Shown piece by piece: positions 16,367 to 25,855 of a DNA stretch of 64,000 bases. How positions within the stretch are numbered: the first letter of the stretch is position 1; each line of letters starts with the position of its first letter. The translations under genes were made by a program, and so were the position numbers. The notes below the pieces were generated by a model. It was not told where the DNA came from and searched no databases. It saw only the letters and a program-made list of their open reading frames with translations. The stretch is taken from contig NZ_FOJI01000003.1 of NCBI RefSeq assembly GCF_900111235.1, positions 334,960-398,959 of the forward strand. The letters run 5' to 3'. The DNA is from [Clostridium] fimetarium (GTDB lineage Bacteria > Bacillota > Clostridia > Lachnospirales > Lachnospiraceae).

Positions 16367-17995
16367 ATGTCCAATACTATCTCTAATACTTCTAGTTATA
16401 ATAAGACTCCAATGTGTGACTTTTCCCCTTGTGATCTTTGTAAAAAATACCCGTGTCCTTATTACTATAATGTACTTATGCATAACGCTAACTTACCACA
16501 GAACTTAACCTGTTCTATCAATAATGTGGAAAGTAATAGTAATATTACAGATTTTATATCAATATTAGATAACAAAGGTTTTATTGTTCAGGAAGGGAAA
16601 TTAAGTTATATTGATATTCTAAAGCTGTGTAGCGAGGGCATCGTTGATAATTGTTTAGGAAACAATGTAGGTGCACCATATGCTGTATGCCTGCTTCCAC
16701 CAGCACCGAACCAAATTCCTTCAGCAGGACAGGATGCTTGGATTGGATATAGTCCTAATGATGCCAATACCTATCCTCCCAATATTAATTATTTAGCACC
16801 TGGATTTGCTAATAAGCTTCGTCCCGACGAAGCTATTGTAGTGGTTGGAACCACCCCTCCGCCTGCCTTGTACTATTGCTTTCGAAGTTATCTTGGATTT
16901 GTAGAAAACAAACAGAATAAAGATTACAGTGAATATATAACTGGTGGTGATGATGAAACTGGTTTTTACCATATGATATTTGCAAGTTTAGGTGATCAGA
17001 TAAATAATTATAACATTGGGACCTCTGCTACCCCAAATGGGCAGCCAGGAGATCCATTTAACAGTTTAACAGCCATTGTTAGCACTGCTGATATGAATAT
17101 AAATAAAGAGATTCGTAAAGCACTAAACGCCGCTGGATATAGTACAGATATCATAAATGATGACAATATTCCTATGGATCTGGTACACATGGGATTGGAA
17201 GCGGGTAAGGATACATTTACATTTATGATGAGAATGGCATTATGGGAAAGCCAATCGATTGGTAACCAATATCTGAATCATATTGATAACTATTTAAAGG
17301 TTTTTCGAATCACACCTAAAATTCCTCTCGCTAATATTCAACCCTGGCCGATACCAGCCCTTAAAATCAGAGAAACAGGCATTACAGAATACCAGATTGT
17401 TCCAAACTCAAGAAATGATTTAGACCATCTACGAAATGAAATCATAAAAAGATACAGCGGTACAGATTACGAGCCAACAGATCTTGATTTATTAATTGGA
17501 ATTCCAGACAATTTTAATGCCATATTAAGAGATACTAATATTTATGGAGATGATAGAGATGCTGTGTATTTTAAGGCAAAAGATTTTCAACTAACAAATG
17601 ATGATGATTTTTTGATTATTTATGGTATAAATCATAATCAAACTGGAAAAGCGATCTATTCTAATGCGAGTTTTTACGGAGCCGAATATTTTAATGGAGT
17701 TGCTGGGGCATTCAGTACAGTCCAATTTCCTGATTCTGCCACTCCATATTTTCCACCAGAATCTGAATCTGCCAAAAACTATTATGTATATAAAATGGCA
17801 AGAAAAGCAGATGAAGAAAACGTCGTTATTATTCCCTACAGCACAGGAAACCCACTTGGGAAAGCCTATGGAGTTGATAATAACAAAGATGCCAGAGTTT
17901 TATTTAGAGTTTATTTGGATAAAATTGCTATGGTTGGTCCCTATATCTTTGATATTATATGGGATCAAGTAATTCTTTTTAAGAAAAAGAATTAA
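16367..17995 (+). CDS. 542-aa protein of unknown family with N-terminal cysteine cluster
   Basis: No signal peptide or membrane helix. Residues 17-34 carry cysteines as CDFSPCDLCKKYPCPYYY, a possible metal site; the rest is a soluble Asp/Asn/Pro-rich protein with motifs DEAIVVVGTTPPPALYYC (about 153) and ALWESQSIGNQYL (about 288). I do not recognise the family. The ribosome site is AAGGGCAG. A broken partial copy lies at 20090-20412, so the gene was duplicated locally. It is followed within 12 bp by a terminator serving the opposite strand. Confidence 0.7.
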   Translation: MSNTISNTSSYNKTPMCDFSPCDLCKKYPCPYYYNVLMHNANLPQNLTCSINNVESNSNITDFISILDNKGFIVQEGKLSYIDILKLCSEGIVDNCLGNNVGAPYAVCLLPPAPNQIPSAGQDAWIGYSPNDANTYPPNINYLAPGFANKLRPDEAIVVVGTTPPPALYYCFRSYLGFVENKQNKDYSEYITGGDDETGFYHMIFASLGDQINNYNIGTSATPNGQPGDPFNSLTAIVSTADMNINKEIRKALNAAGYSTDIINDDNIPMDLVHMGLEAGKDTFTFMMRMALWESQSIGNQYLNHIDNYLKVFRITPKIPLANIQPWPIPALKIRETGITEYQIVPNSRNDLDHLRNEIIKRYSGTDYEPTDLDLLIGIPDNFNAILRDTNIYGDDRDAVYFKAKDFQLTNDDDFLIIYGINHNQTGKAIYSNASFYGAEYFNGVAGAFSTVQFPDSATPYFPPESESAKNYYVYKMARKADEENVVIIPYSTGNPLGKAYGVDNNKDARVLFRVYLDKIAMVGPYIFDIIWDQVILFKKKN

Positions 17996-18006
17996 AAAGG
18001 TTAAAA

Positions 18007-18057
18007 AATCCCTCTAAAGTAGAACGTGTAAATACACAAAACTACTTTGGAGGGATT
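18007..18057 (-). terminator. Rho-independent terminator, 16-bp stem
   Basis: Stem AATCCCTCTAAAGTAG / CTACTTTGGAGGGATT (one G-T pair) with a nested GTGT/ACAC in the loop, followed on the minus strand by T6. It lies downstream of the interrupted CBS gene and probably also stops plus-strand transcripts. Confidence 0.85.
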
Positions 18058-18187
18058 AATGCTGTTGGAGAAATATGCGTGGCCCTTCACTATGTATATC
18101 TTATTATCTACCCTTGCAGTCATATTCTGTGGAAATGTTTTGTTGTCCAACTTGGAAAAGGTATGTGTCATAGCATGGAATACTATT

Positions 18188-19312
18188 TTACTTTCTATCA
18201 ATCAAGCTGACTGCATATTTAATTATGTTACTTGCATTAATAATGCCTATCATGTTTTCTCCTTGTATTACCGGAGCTTTTTTCAATCCATTTTCTGCCA
18301 GTTTGTAGCATACCTCACCTAAATCATCTGTTGCATTTACCGTAATCACTCTTTTTTCAGCTATACTTAATACATTTTTTGTTAAAATACTATCTTATGC
18401 TGTATTGAATTTCAACTTATCAAAAGAATCCGAATTAACGAAAATAGAATGTTCAGAAGATAAATGTCTAATAATATCTCCATCTGAAATAAAACCTACT
18501 AGATGTTCATTTTGATCTACTACAGGAAGTCCACTAACCTTCTTTTCATTCATCATTCGCAACGCTTCTACAATTGATTCATTACTCTTAATCATATACA
18601 CATCTTTTTCCATAATATTAATTAATGGATTATTATTAACTGGACTCTTTGATTCATTATTTACACCCAGTATTTTATCTCTCGATTTTCCCCAATATTT
18701 TGTCATCATTTTTACTTCTGTGCCAACAAGCAGAGCTGCCACTATGGTTCCGATACCAACACTGCCAAGAGAATGAATGGCTATAAGGCAGGTAACTAAT
18801 GAAATAATAACCATAGCAACGTCACAAATAACCTTAACTGTGGAGAATTTTGTTTTTGTTATTTTGGAAGCTATAAGCAGGAAACCTTCTGGTGCTAATG
18901 AAATAAAACCTGTAGGTACATATAAAAAAACTCCAAGTGCTACAAATACTGTACTAATTAACATTATGATAAATTTAATAGTAAAGTTTGTAGGATTTGG
19001 CAGAAAAATCATTAATTCACCACCAAAGGTTAAAAAAGCACCAAATAAAATACCTACAGGAATCTGTAATAAATTAATAAGCTTATATTGTTTTCGAAGC
19101 AACAATATCTGGAGTAGTACAACAAAAACGGAAAAAATCATCGTTGCAATGCCTAAATCCATTCCAGTTACAACAGTCATTGTATAAGGAATAGAACTAA
19201 TCGGCGTTACACCCAAATCTGATTTTACCGAAATAGCCACACCCAATGTCATAATAATTAAACCACCAAAATAAAATAAAAGTCTTATACCAATTTTACC
19301 TTTTGTTTTCAT
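18188..19312 (-). pseudogene. YczE/DUF6198-type membrane protein fused to a CBS pair, interrupted by an in-frame stop
   Basis: The intact part (18395-19312, 305 aa) has five membrane helices with the family start RLLFYFGGLIIMTLGVAISV and SDLGVTPISSIPY, then a first CBS domain (about 237-290). A TAA at 18395-18397 ends it. In the same frame the sequence continues for 68 codons with a second CBS domain (VLSIAEKRVITVNATDDLGE, then KKAPVIQGENMIGIINAS) up to TAA at 18188. CBS domains work as pairs, so the stop probably truncates or silences a larger protein; a sequencing error or readthrough is possible. It follows a TetR gene by 72 bp. Confidence 0.8.
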
Positions 19313-19384
19313 CTTTTTTCTCCTTTAAAAATAAATCATCTCTAAGCCAGTTTAAAGTACAATACTGAAATCTAGCCACCATAA

Positions 19385-19972
19385 TCACTCCAAATTCCGG
19401 GAACTTATTTCTGCATGTAGTCCATCAAGAAAGCATTGGACAGCAATATCACGACTTTTCTTCAAATCGATATCGTTGTAATAATAAAAATAGCCCAAAT
19501 ATTCCTGAGAAATGAATCCGTGAAGAATCGCACGAAATACTCTCTGCCAGTGAGCGATTGTTTCTTCTGTCAAAGCATAGTCTGAAAGAATCGAAACTAC
19601 AATATTCAATAATGGTACTGCCATTTTCTTTTCCATATCATCTTCTTTGGACGGCATTGACATGATAAGTTGGTACAGACCCTTATTCTCTATGGCGAAA
19701 GAATAATATGCGTCTGCAAAGGCTTTTACAGCTTCATCTTTATTCTTATTTTCTGTAGCAAGTATTTGATTAGCTACAAATTTATCAATAGCAAATTGAA
19801 AAACCGCATATTGCAATTCTTTTGTGTTTTTGATGTAATTATATAAAGACGGTGTCTTTATTTCTAACCTACGAGCTAATTCGTGTAGAGAAACTTCCGG
19901 CTGTCCAGTCTCCTCAATGAAAGCTACAGCTTCAGCAATAATTATTTCTTTTGTTAATCCTTTTGCGCCCAT
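19385..19972 (-). CDS. TetR/AcrR family regulator with WHG-type C-terminal domain
   Basis: 195 aa. HTH at about 10-55 (SLHELARRLEIKTPSLYNYI). The C-terminal half with AIENKGLYQLIMSMP and LHGFISQEYLGYF fits the TetR_C_33/WHG group. Strong AGAAGGAGGG site. A perfect 19-bp palindrome lies 18 bp upstream, and the membrane/CBS gene follows directly, so autoregulation and control of that transporter are likely. Confidence 0.9.
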   Translation of the reverse strand: MGAKGLTKEIIIAEAVAFIEETGQPEVSLHELARRLEIKTPSLYNYIKNTKELQYAVFQFAIDKFVANQILATENKNKDEAVKAFADAYYSFAIENKGLYQLIMSMPSKEDDMEKKMAVPLLNIVVSILSDYALTEETIAHWQRVFRAILHGFISQEYLGYFYYYNDIDLKKSRDIAVQCFLDGLHAEISSRNLE

Positions 19973-19990
19973 TACTTAAACCCTCCTTCT

Positions 19991-20009
19991 AAACTAACAG
20001 TGTTAGTTT
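19991..20009. promoter_or_regulatory. Operator of the TetR gene, perfect palindrome
   Basis: AAACTAACAGTGTTAGTTT, a perfect 9-bp inverted repeat around one base, immediately upstream of the TetR ribosome site. Confidence 0.8.
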
Positions 20010-20089
20010 GTCAATTTGATAGAGGAAAAAGATAGCCTAGTTCATTTTCAATATCGTTTCTCATCATTCCTGCCTAATCTTATTCATTT

Positions 20090-20412
20090 ACAAAGGTTTT
20101 ATTGTTCAGTAAGGAAAATTAAGTTATATTGATATTCTAAAGCTATGTAGCAAGGGCATTGTTGATAATTGTTTAGGAAACAATGTAGGGGCATCATATG
20201 CTATTTGCCAGTTTAGGTGATCAGATAAATAATTATAACATTGGGACCTCTGCTACCCCAAATGGGCAGCCAGGAAATCCATTTAACTGTTTAAAAGCCA
20301 TCATTAGCACTGCTGATATGAATATAAATAAAGAGATTTGTAAAGCACTAAACGCCGCTGGATATAGTACAGATATCATAAATGATGACAATATTCCTAT
20401 GGATCTGGTACA
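20090..20412 (+). pseudogene. Broken partial duplicate of the 542-aa gene
   Basis: Aligns with 16571-16682 and 16970-17189 of the gene at 16367 with few mismatches. A CAG GAA to CAG TAA change makes a stop near its start, and 293 bp are missing between two CATATG copies (16677 and 16970), which leaves a single CATATG at the junction and shifts the frame. Homology ends abruptly at both sides. Confidence 0.9.
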
Positions 20413-20486
20413 TCCTATTCCAAAAAATGAGGGGATTGATACATAATGGGTAGATATAGAATCTAAGAAACAGAAAACAACATAAG

Positions 20487-20516
20487 AAAGCGCGACCAGA
20501 AATATGATCGCACTTT
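20487..20516 (-). terminator. Terminator of the ABC ATPase relic
   Basis: Stem AAAGTGCGA / TCGCGCTTT (one G-T pair) on the minus strand, ahead of CTTATG; only a short T tract follows. Confidence 0.5.
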
Positions 20517-20569
20517 ACACCCCATGGTCCCTCTTCAATTTTTCCTTACGAACTCCATGATAAACAAAG

Positions 20570-20987
20570 TTATTTTAAAGTTGTGGATATAAAATATTCT
20601 TCAAGGGAGTTATATTTCATTTTTATTGAGCTCAAATTCTCTTCCTTTGCTATTATCTCCCCATCATCAATAATGATAGCACGATTACAAAATCTCTCAG
20701 CTGCATCTAGCATATGCGTCGACAATATAATTGCATTTCCTTTATTGGCATACTCTATCAGGATTTTTTTTATTACAGCTAAACTTATTGGATCTAAACC
20801 TGAAATATATTCATCCATGAGAAGAAGTTTAGGTTTTAAAATAAGAGAACACATAAGTTGTGTTTTTTTCTTCATTCCCAGTGAATATTCGGATATTGTA
20901 ATGTTTTTATACTTATCCATCTCAAATACTTTCATTAATTCAAGAATCGTTCTCATCTATTCTATAATCCACATTTTCATTCAAATC
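20570..20987 (-). pseudogene. ABC transporter ATPase, N-terminally truncated and frameshifted
   Basis: The readable 128 residues hold the signature YSLGMKKKTQL, Walker B LLLMDEYISGLDP and the switch histidine STHMLDAAE of a bacitracin/lantibiotic-type exporter ATPase. Walker A is missing. Upstream another frame reads NENVDYRIDE and then continues as the present frame would (RTILELMKVFEMDKY), indicating a frameshift near 20950. No permease gene is adjacent. It cannot be functional as it stands. Confidence 0.8.
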
Positions 20988-21214
20988 CGTACCCCTTTTC
21001 ATAAACAATAACAAGAGAAAATCCTCTCTCATCGCATAATATTTTCCCAATTTTAACCAATTATACCACCTAACCACAAATCTTCATAGTAATATTAGTT
21101 GCAAAACATACACACTATCGGTCTTCCCACGACAATATGTCCAATAGCTTTGATTTGTACTTTTAAAAAAACTCATTACAAGCATCTCTTTTAAAGACGA
21201 GCGCATGTCAAAGT

Positions 21215-21255
21215 GTCCCCAGTGAATCATAATTTATGATTCACTGGGGACACCT
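21215..21255 (-). repeat. Perfect 20-bp inverted repeat, REP-like or terminator of the sugar-acid operon
   Basis: Arms GTGTCCCCAGTGAATCATAA and its exact complement separated by one base. It begins 11 nt past the uxuA stop, so it probably ends that operon; a short TTT follows on the minus strand. Perfection over 20 bp and the flanking GTCAAAG/CTGACAA resemble REP-type repeats spread in genomes. Confidence 0.75.
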
Positions 21256-21265
21256 GACAATAATC

Positions 21266-22333
21266 CTATTTTTTTTGCAGCGACTCCCAAATCCCATTCA
21301 GATAAGCAATCCCTAAAGCTCTGTCATACAATCCATATCCAGGTCTTGCCTTCTCATTCCATATCATTCTACCATGATCTGGCCTTATACAGCCATCAAA
21401 TCCAGTTTCAAAAAATGCACGCATAATTTCATACATATCCAAACTTCCGTCTGAGGATAAATGTGATGACTCTCTAAATTTTCTATAACCCAGATATTTT
21501 ACATTTCTTACATGGGCACAGGCAATTCTATTCATTTCACCAAAATGACGAATAATTTCAGGAATATTATTATCTGGTGAAGAACCAAGTGACCCTGTAC
21601 ATAGACAAAGGCTGTTGGCTGGACTATCCACTAATTTCACAATCTTATCAAAACCCTCTTGTGAATGTGCAATTCTTGGTAACCCAAACAATGGCCAAGC
21701 GGGATCATCTGGATGAACTGCCATTCTGATACCAGATTCTTCACATACGGGAATTACTCGTTCTAGAAAATATTTATAATTTTCAAGAAGATTCTCTTCA
21801 TTTATATTTTTATAGATCTCTAAAGTATGTTCAAGTTCTTTTAAGCGTTCCGGTTCCCAACCAGGAAGAGTGAAACCATTACAATTTTTAATTGTATCTT
21901 CAACTAATTTTAGTGGAGTTGTTCCTTTTAAATCTTCTTCATCATAAAACAAAGCATTGGAACCATCACCTATTTCATGTGCCAGATCAGTTCTTAGCCA
22001 ATCAAATACTGGCATAAAGTTATATACGATAACTTTAATTCCACACTGTGCCAGATTTCTAATGGTCTGTATATAATTTTCAATGTATTGATCACGGGTT
22101 GTAAGTCCCATTTTTATATCTTCATGAACATTTACACTTTCAATCACTTCTACTTCTAGTCCCTGTTCATTCACATGCTTCACATAGTCTTTTATCACAT
22201 CTAGAGGCCATACTTCTCCAGCTTTATATTGATCAAGAACACCCATCAACCCAACACAACCAGGAATTTGACGGATTTGTTCTAGGGTAACACTGTCATT
22301 ACCTTCACCGTACCAGCGAAATGTCATCTTCAT
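21266..22333 (-). CDS. uxuA: Mannonate dehydratase
   Basis: 355 aa, normal length for the family. It converts D-mannonate to 2-keto-3-deoxygluconate in hexuronate breakdown. Visible signatures: [20 protein letters not shown] at the start, metal-site motif [31 protein letters not shown] and PDHGRM. TATAGGAGGATAATTTT precedes the ATG. It is last in an operon under the LacI regulator at 28660; no uxuB or kdgK lies in the window. Confidence 0.95.
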   Translation of the reverse strand: MKMTFRWYGEGNDSVTLEQIRQIPGCVGLMGVLDQYKAGEVWPLDVIKDYVKHVNEQGLEVEVIESVNVHEDIKMGLTTRDQYIENYIQTIRNLAQCGIKVIVYNFMPVFDWLRTDLAHEIGDGSNALFYDEEDLKGTTPLKLVEDTIKNCNGFTLPGWEPERLKELEHTLEIYKNINEENLLENYKYFLERVIPVCEESGIRMAVHPDDPAWPLFGLPRIAHSQEGFDKIVKLVDSPANSLCLCTGSLGSSPDNNIPEIIRHFGEMNRIACAHVRNVKYLGYRKFRESSHLSSDGSLDMYEIMRAFFETGFDGCIRPDHGRMIWNEKARPGYGLYDRALGIAYLNGIWESLQKK

Positions 22334-22345
22334 AAAATTATCCTC

Positions 22346-22801
22346 CTATACTCTTACCTTAACTACGATTTTTCTTACTTCGCAAGGTTCATTATCTATG
22401 CATCTTGGCTTGTGTGCATCTTCTGGCGCAACTACTGCAAAATCTCCAGTACTTAACAAAATACTACCACCACTACTTGGTTCCTTGAAAAAAACCAAAT
22501 CATTATCTGCATCATATGGCGCTTGTGTTTCCATACCATGTCTTAAAGCATATCCGAATTGTTCTTTTCCCTTAACTACGTATTGTATGTCAAAATACTT
22601 GTCATGAGCTTCATATTTACAGTCACTGGCTGGCATTGTCGTGTACTCTTGCACATTTGCAAATATATCATCACCTTTTATAAGAACTTTTCCCAATGGC
22701 AATTCCATTAAATTCTCATTCTTTAAAAAATTAAATGCTATGTTAAATTTTTCTTCCAAATAATTATATTTATCTGCTAATTTTAATGTTGTTGTAAGCA
22801 T
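22346..22801 (-). CDS. YhcH/YjgK/YiaL family sugar-metabolism protein
   Basis: 151 aa, single cupin-like domain with the family signature EAHDKYFDIQYVVKG and the metal-site region FFKEPSSGGSILLSTGDFAVV and PEDAHKPR. Members are linked to sialic acid and sugar-acid catabolism and may act as anomerases. It starts 12 nt before the uxuA gene end-to-start gap, in the same operon, with AAGGAGTAATT as ribosome site. Confidence 0.9.
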   Translation of the reverse strand: MLTTTLKLADKYNYLEEKFNIAFNFLKNENLMELPLGKVLIKGDDIFANVQEYTTMPASDCKYEAHDKYFDIQYVVKGKEQFGYALRHGMETQAPYDADNDLVFFKEPSSGGSILLSTGDFAVVAPEDAHKPRCIDNEPCEVRKIVVKVRV

Positions 22802-22848
22802 AATTACTCCTTCTAAATTTTATTATTAGTCTTTTACCTATGGATTTT

Positions 22849-23628
22849 TTAGTTTGTTTTATATTCGGTTTTATATTCGGTATCATTTACTATTTCTATA
22901 ATACTTTCATATAGGGCTGTGGCTGCTTCCTTGTTATATCCATACATCAGAATTACATCAAAAACAAATGGAGAATAGTTCAATTTCAATAATTCTTTAG
23001 CAAAAGACATGCCTGCAATCTCTCCAAGACATATAATTCTAGATAGATTAGAAAATGGTTTTTTCCAAAGTTCAATTTTCTCAGTTTGAGTATATATGGT
23101 ATTCTTTTTATGAAACTCTATACCATGAAATATCTCATGGGCTAATAATAAATGATAGATATCAATATCTCCTAACAGTTCTTTTATCCCTTGATCCTTA
23201 ATTAAGGGTTCTGCTTTTTTAATGGTATCCATAAAAATTGTGATCTTTTTGGGTTCCATATATTGAGCAAATATAACATAATCTCCACCATTTGGCATAT
23301 CCTGGGTATCAACCTCAAGTTCCAAATTGCTAGCGATATCTTCCATTGTATGATTTTCATACTTTGCCGAAATTAAAACCGCCTCATATACACCACATTG
23401 GGTTGATTTTTTAATATATTCTCTTTTTTCTGTCAAATCAAATTTTCCGTCTAGTGGTTCTTTTGAAAATGCATACATTCCCCAATCTTCATCAGAAAGT
23501 TTTAATAAATTAGTAATGATCATAGTAAGGGGTAACACGGTCTTGCTTTCTTCTAGAATGCTGACAGCCGATGTTGAACTTCCAAAAATTGATTTGATAA
23601 GACTTTTTCCATTATCACTTAGCATCAT
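22849..23628 (-). CDS. Predicted zinc metallopeptidase-like protein (HExxH), unknown family
   Basis: 259 aa, no signal peptide. HEIFH at 164-168 sits in a helix (IYHLLLAHEIFHGIEFH), and a candidate third ligand E203 lies in LGEIAGMSFAKELL, the spacing of gluzincins. The N-terminal 150 residues are unlike anything I know. Position within the sugar-acid operon, between the HyuA-like gene and yhcH, is unusual for a protease and suggests regulation of an enzyme or transporter, or a metal-dependent hydrolase with another substrate. AAAGGAGTTATT precedes the start. Confidence 0.6.
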   Translation of the reverse strand: MMLSDNGKSLIKSIFGSSTSAVSILEESKTVLPLTMIITNLLKLSDEDWGMYAFSKEPLDGKFDLTEKREYIKKSTQCGVYEAVLISAKYENHTMEDIASNLELEVDTQDMPNGGDYVIFAQYMEPKKITIFMDTIKKAEPLIKDQGIKELLGDIDIYHLLLAHEIFHGIEFHKKNTIYTQTEKIELWKKPFSNLSRIICLGEIAGMSFAKELLKLNYSPFVFDVILMYGYNKEAATALYESIIEIVNDTEYKTEYKTN

Positions 23629-23706
23629 AATAACTCCTTTTGCTATACAAGTTAGTTGAACATTAGCTGTAAATCAACAATTCTTATTTTAACCTATATT
23701 TTATTT

Positions 23707-25836
23707 TTATAACTGATTCTTAGCACCAACAATAATTACATCTTCATTACCATCAACCATTTGCATTTCAATATCCATAAGCATTAAAATCTGTTCTAAA
23801 TCAATAGAACCATTAAAATCCATTACTCTTGCCCCAACACATATGTAATAATCTGGTCTTAGTATTGCATCAGCTTTGAATATTGACAGTTCTTCCCACA
23901 TTCCTGTAACAATACTTCTGTAGGAAGTAGCCTTTGTTATACGTACATTACCATCTGTTCTTTGGACTTTAATAAATCCTTTTTTATCAAGAATTCTTAG
24001 TGGATTCTTGCTCTTATTTTCAATGCTAAATACATAGAAATTATTCGTCTGTCCTACTAGTTTTACATCTTCCAACTTAGCCCTAAGATCTTCTGACGCA
24101 AGTGCTTTCGCCTCAGCTTGACTACATTCTTTAAGAAGATCCGTGGTTTTAACTTCTGTGGAACCAATTGCAATTGCAGTAAGTTTTGATGTCTGTGAAT
24201 CAATTTCAATATGAACTTCAACTGAACCTGGTTCCGCACCACTTTCAACTGCCATATTAATTGCCTCAATTTTAATACGCTTTATATCTTCTGATGTTGG
24301 ATTAGGCACAACTCGCTCAACTACATCTCTTACCATTGCAAGTGCAACACCAATTGATGAAATAACTTCTGCATTCTCAGGAACACTATACTTGATATTC
24401 ATTTTATCTGAACAAAATCCAATCAGTGCTTTCGCACCACCACCTACTCCTACCAAAGAGATTTGATCATGTTCTAACTTATATTTTTCTGCAAGCCCCA
24501 TAATAACAGGTTTTATTTTTTCATAGGATCTTGAGAGTATCTGAGTCGCAACCTCTTCAACAGTTACTCCAATATAATCAGCAATTGGCTGCATTGCTTT
24601 TTTCGCTGAATTGATATTACCATAAGAAAAATCAGTAGGTTCCACTAGACCGAGTACGTTAGCGGCACAACTATTAGTTATAGTAATTCTCTTACCACTG
24701 GCTAGTTTAATTGCCACGTAATCATCTGGATCACCTTCTTTGGGTGAGAAAAATTCAAGTTGTGGATTAACTATCTCTGCTTCATCGGTATAAACTGCAT
24801 AGTCAAGTCCTGCGATATGTGCAGATCGTGGTCCTACATCATGAACACCATTCTTATTCACTCGTATCATACTTCCGCCAGCCACGCCTAACACCTGAAC
24901 ATCAAGTGAACTGATATAGGTTCTGTGTCCACCTACGATTGAGTAATCAATTGCAGGGCGTCCATTTTTGATAACCCCAATATTCGTTGTAGTTCCACCT
25001 ACTTCAAAGTAGACACCATTCGATGCTCTTAAATACATAAGGGATCCCATTACACTAGCTGCAGGTCCTGAAAGCATTGTGAGAACCGGTCTTTTTTTCA
25101 TTTCATTGATTTCCATTACACCACCGTCACCACGCATAATCATGAGTGGAACAGATACACCAGCCTTACGAACTCCCTCTTCTGTGGAGTTTGCAGTGTT
25201 GAGCATTTTAGGAAGTATGCTTGCATTAATTGCGGCAGTTCTAGTTCTTCTTTTCAGTCCATAAAGTTTTGTGATATCGGAAGCGATTGTAGTTTCAAGA
25301 CCCATTTCATTATGAGCAACATCATATACAAACTGCTCACCTGCAATATCATCTACTCCAAATGCTTCTGATGCAACGATTACTTCTGCACCCTGTTTTT
25401 GTAATTCTTCGACTACTCTTCTTACCGTTTTTCTATCTATGTCTTGAGATTTAATATATTTATTTTTAATAATTATTTTTTTACCTGAACCAAGATCAAT
25501 ATTTCTCAATCTCGATTGCGGTCTTGACAGAATACTTTCAATACCTTTGAAACCCATTCCAATAACACCAACTGTTGCCACATCACCTTCAATCAAAGCA
25601 TTTGTAGCCTGAGTAGTACTATGTGCAACAAATATTACATCTTCTGGAGCTATATCGTTTTCCTTGAGACAATTTTGAAATGCTGCCACAACCCCAGCTG
25701 CTACGCCAGTTTTATCATTATGTGTAGTTTTCACTGATGATTTACCAATAATCTGATGAGTTGCGTTATCAATTGCCACTGCTTTTGTGTGAGTACCACC
25801 CACATCAATTCCCATTCTTACCATTTTTCTATCCAT
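23707..25836 (-). CDS. Hydantoinase/oxoprolinase A family protein (HyuA-like)
   Basis: 709 aa from the ATG at 25836, preceded by AAAGGAGAATT; a longer reading to 25863 would overlap that site. The actin-like ATPase start MGIDVGGTHTKAVAID, AHSTTQATNALIEGDVATVG and the core PVLTMLSGPAASVMGS and FEVGGTTTNIG are all present. Family members carry out ATP-dependent opening of cyclic amides (hydantoin, 5-oxoproline) or acetone carboxylation with a B subunit. No B-subunit gene follows, so the activity here is open. It lies 19 nt after the transporter. Confidence 0.88.
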   Translation of the reverse strand: MDRKMVRMGIDVGGTHTKAVAIDNATHQIIGKSSVKTTHNDKTGVAAGVVAAFQNCLKENDIAPEDVIFVAHSTTQATNALIEGDVATVGVIGMGFKGIESILSRPQSRLRNIDLGSGKKIIIKNKYIKSQDIDRKTVRRVVEELQKQGAEVIVASEAFGVDDIAGEQFVYDVAHNEMGLETTIASDITKLYGLKRRTRTAAINASILPKMLNTANSTEEGVRKAGVSVPLMIMRGDGGVMEINEMKKRPVLTMLSGPAASVMGSLMYLRASNGVYFEVGGTTTNIGVIKNGRPAIDYSIVGGHRTYISSLDVQVLGVAGGSMIRVNKNGVHDVGPRSAHIAGLDYAVYTDEAEIVNPQLEFFSPKEGDPDDYVAIKLASGKRITITNSCAANVLGLVEPTDFSYGNINSAKKAMQPIADYIGVTVEEVATQILSRSYEKIKPVIMGLAEKYKLEHDQISLVGVGGGAKALIGFCSDKMNIKYSVPENAEVISSIGVALAMVRDVVERVVPNPTSEDIKRIKIEAINMAVESGAEPGSVEVHIEIDSQTSKLTAIAIGSTEVKTTDLLKECSQAEAKALASEDLRAKLEDVKLVGQTNNFYVFSIENKSKNPLRILDKKGFIKVQRTDGNVRITKATSYRSIVTGMWEELSIFKADAILRPDYYICVGARVMDFNGSIDLEQILMLMDIEMQMVDGNEDVIIVGAKNQL

Positions 25837-25855
25837 GATATAATTCTCCTTTTCA

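Noticed and set aside
18001..18201. Minus-strand open frame of 66 codons
   Set aside because: It runs across the 16-bp stem terminator and overlaps the end of the second CBS domain; no ribosome site.
20198..20446. Open frame beginning at the CATATG junction, seemingly an 82-aa protein
   Set aside because: The ATG is a deletion scar in the duplicated gene and no ribosome site precedes it.
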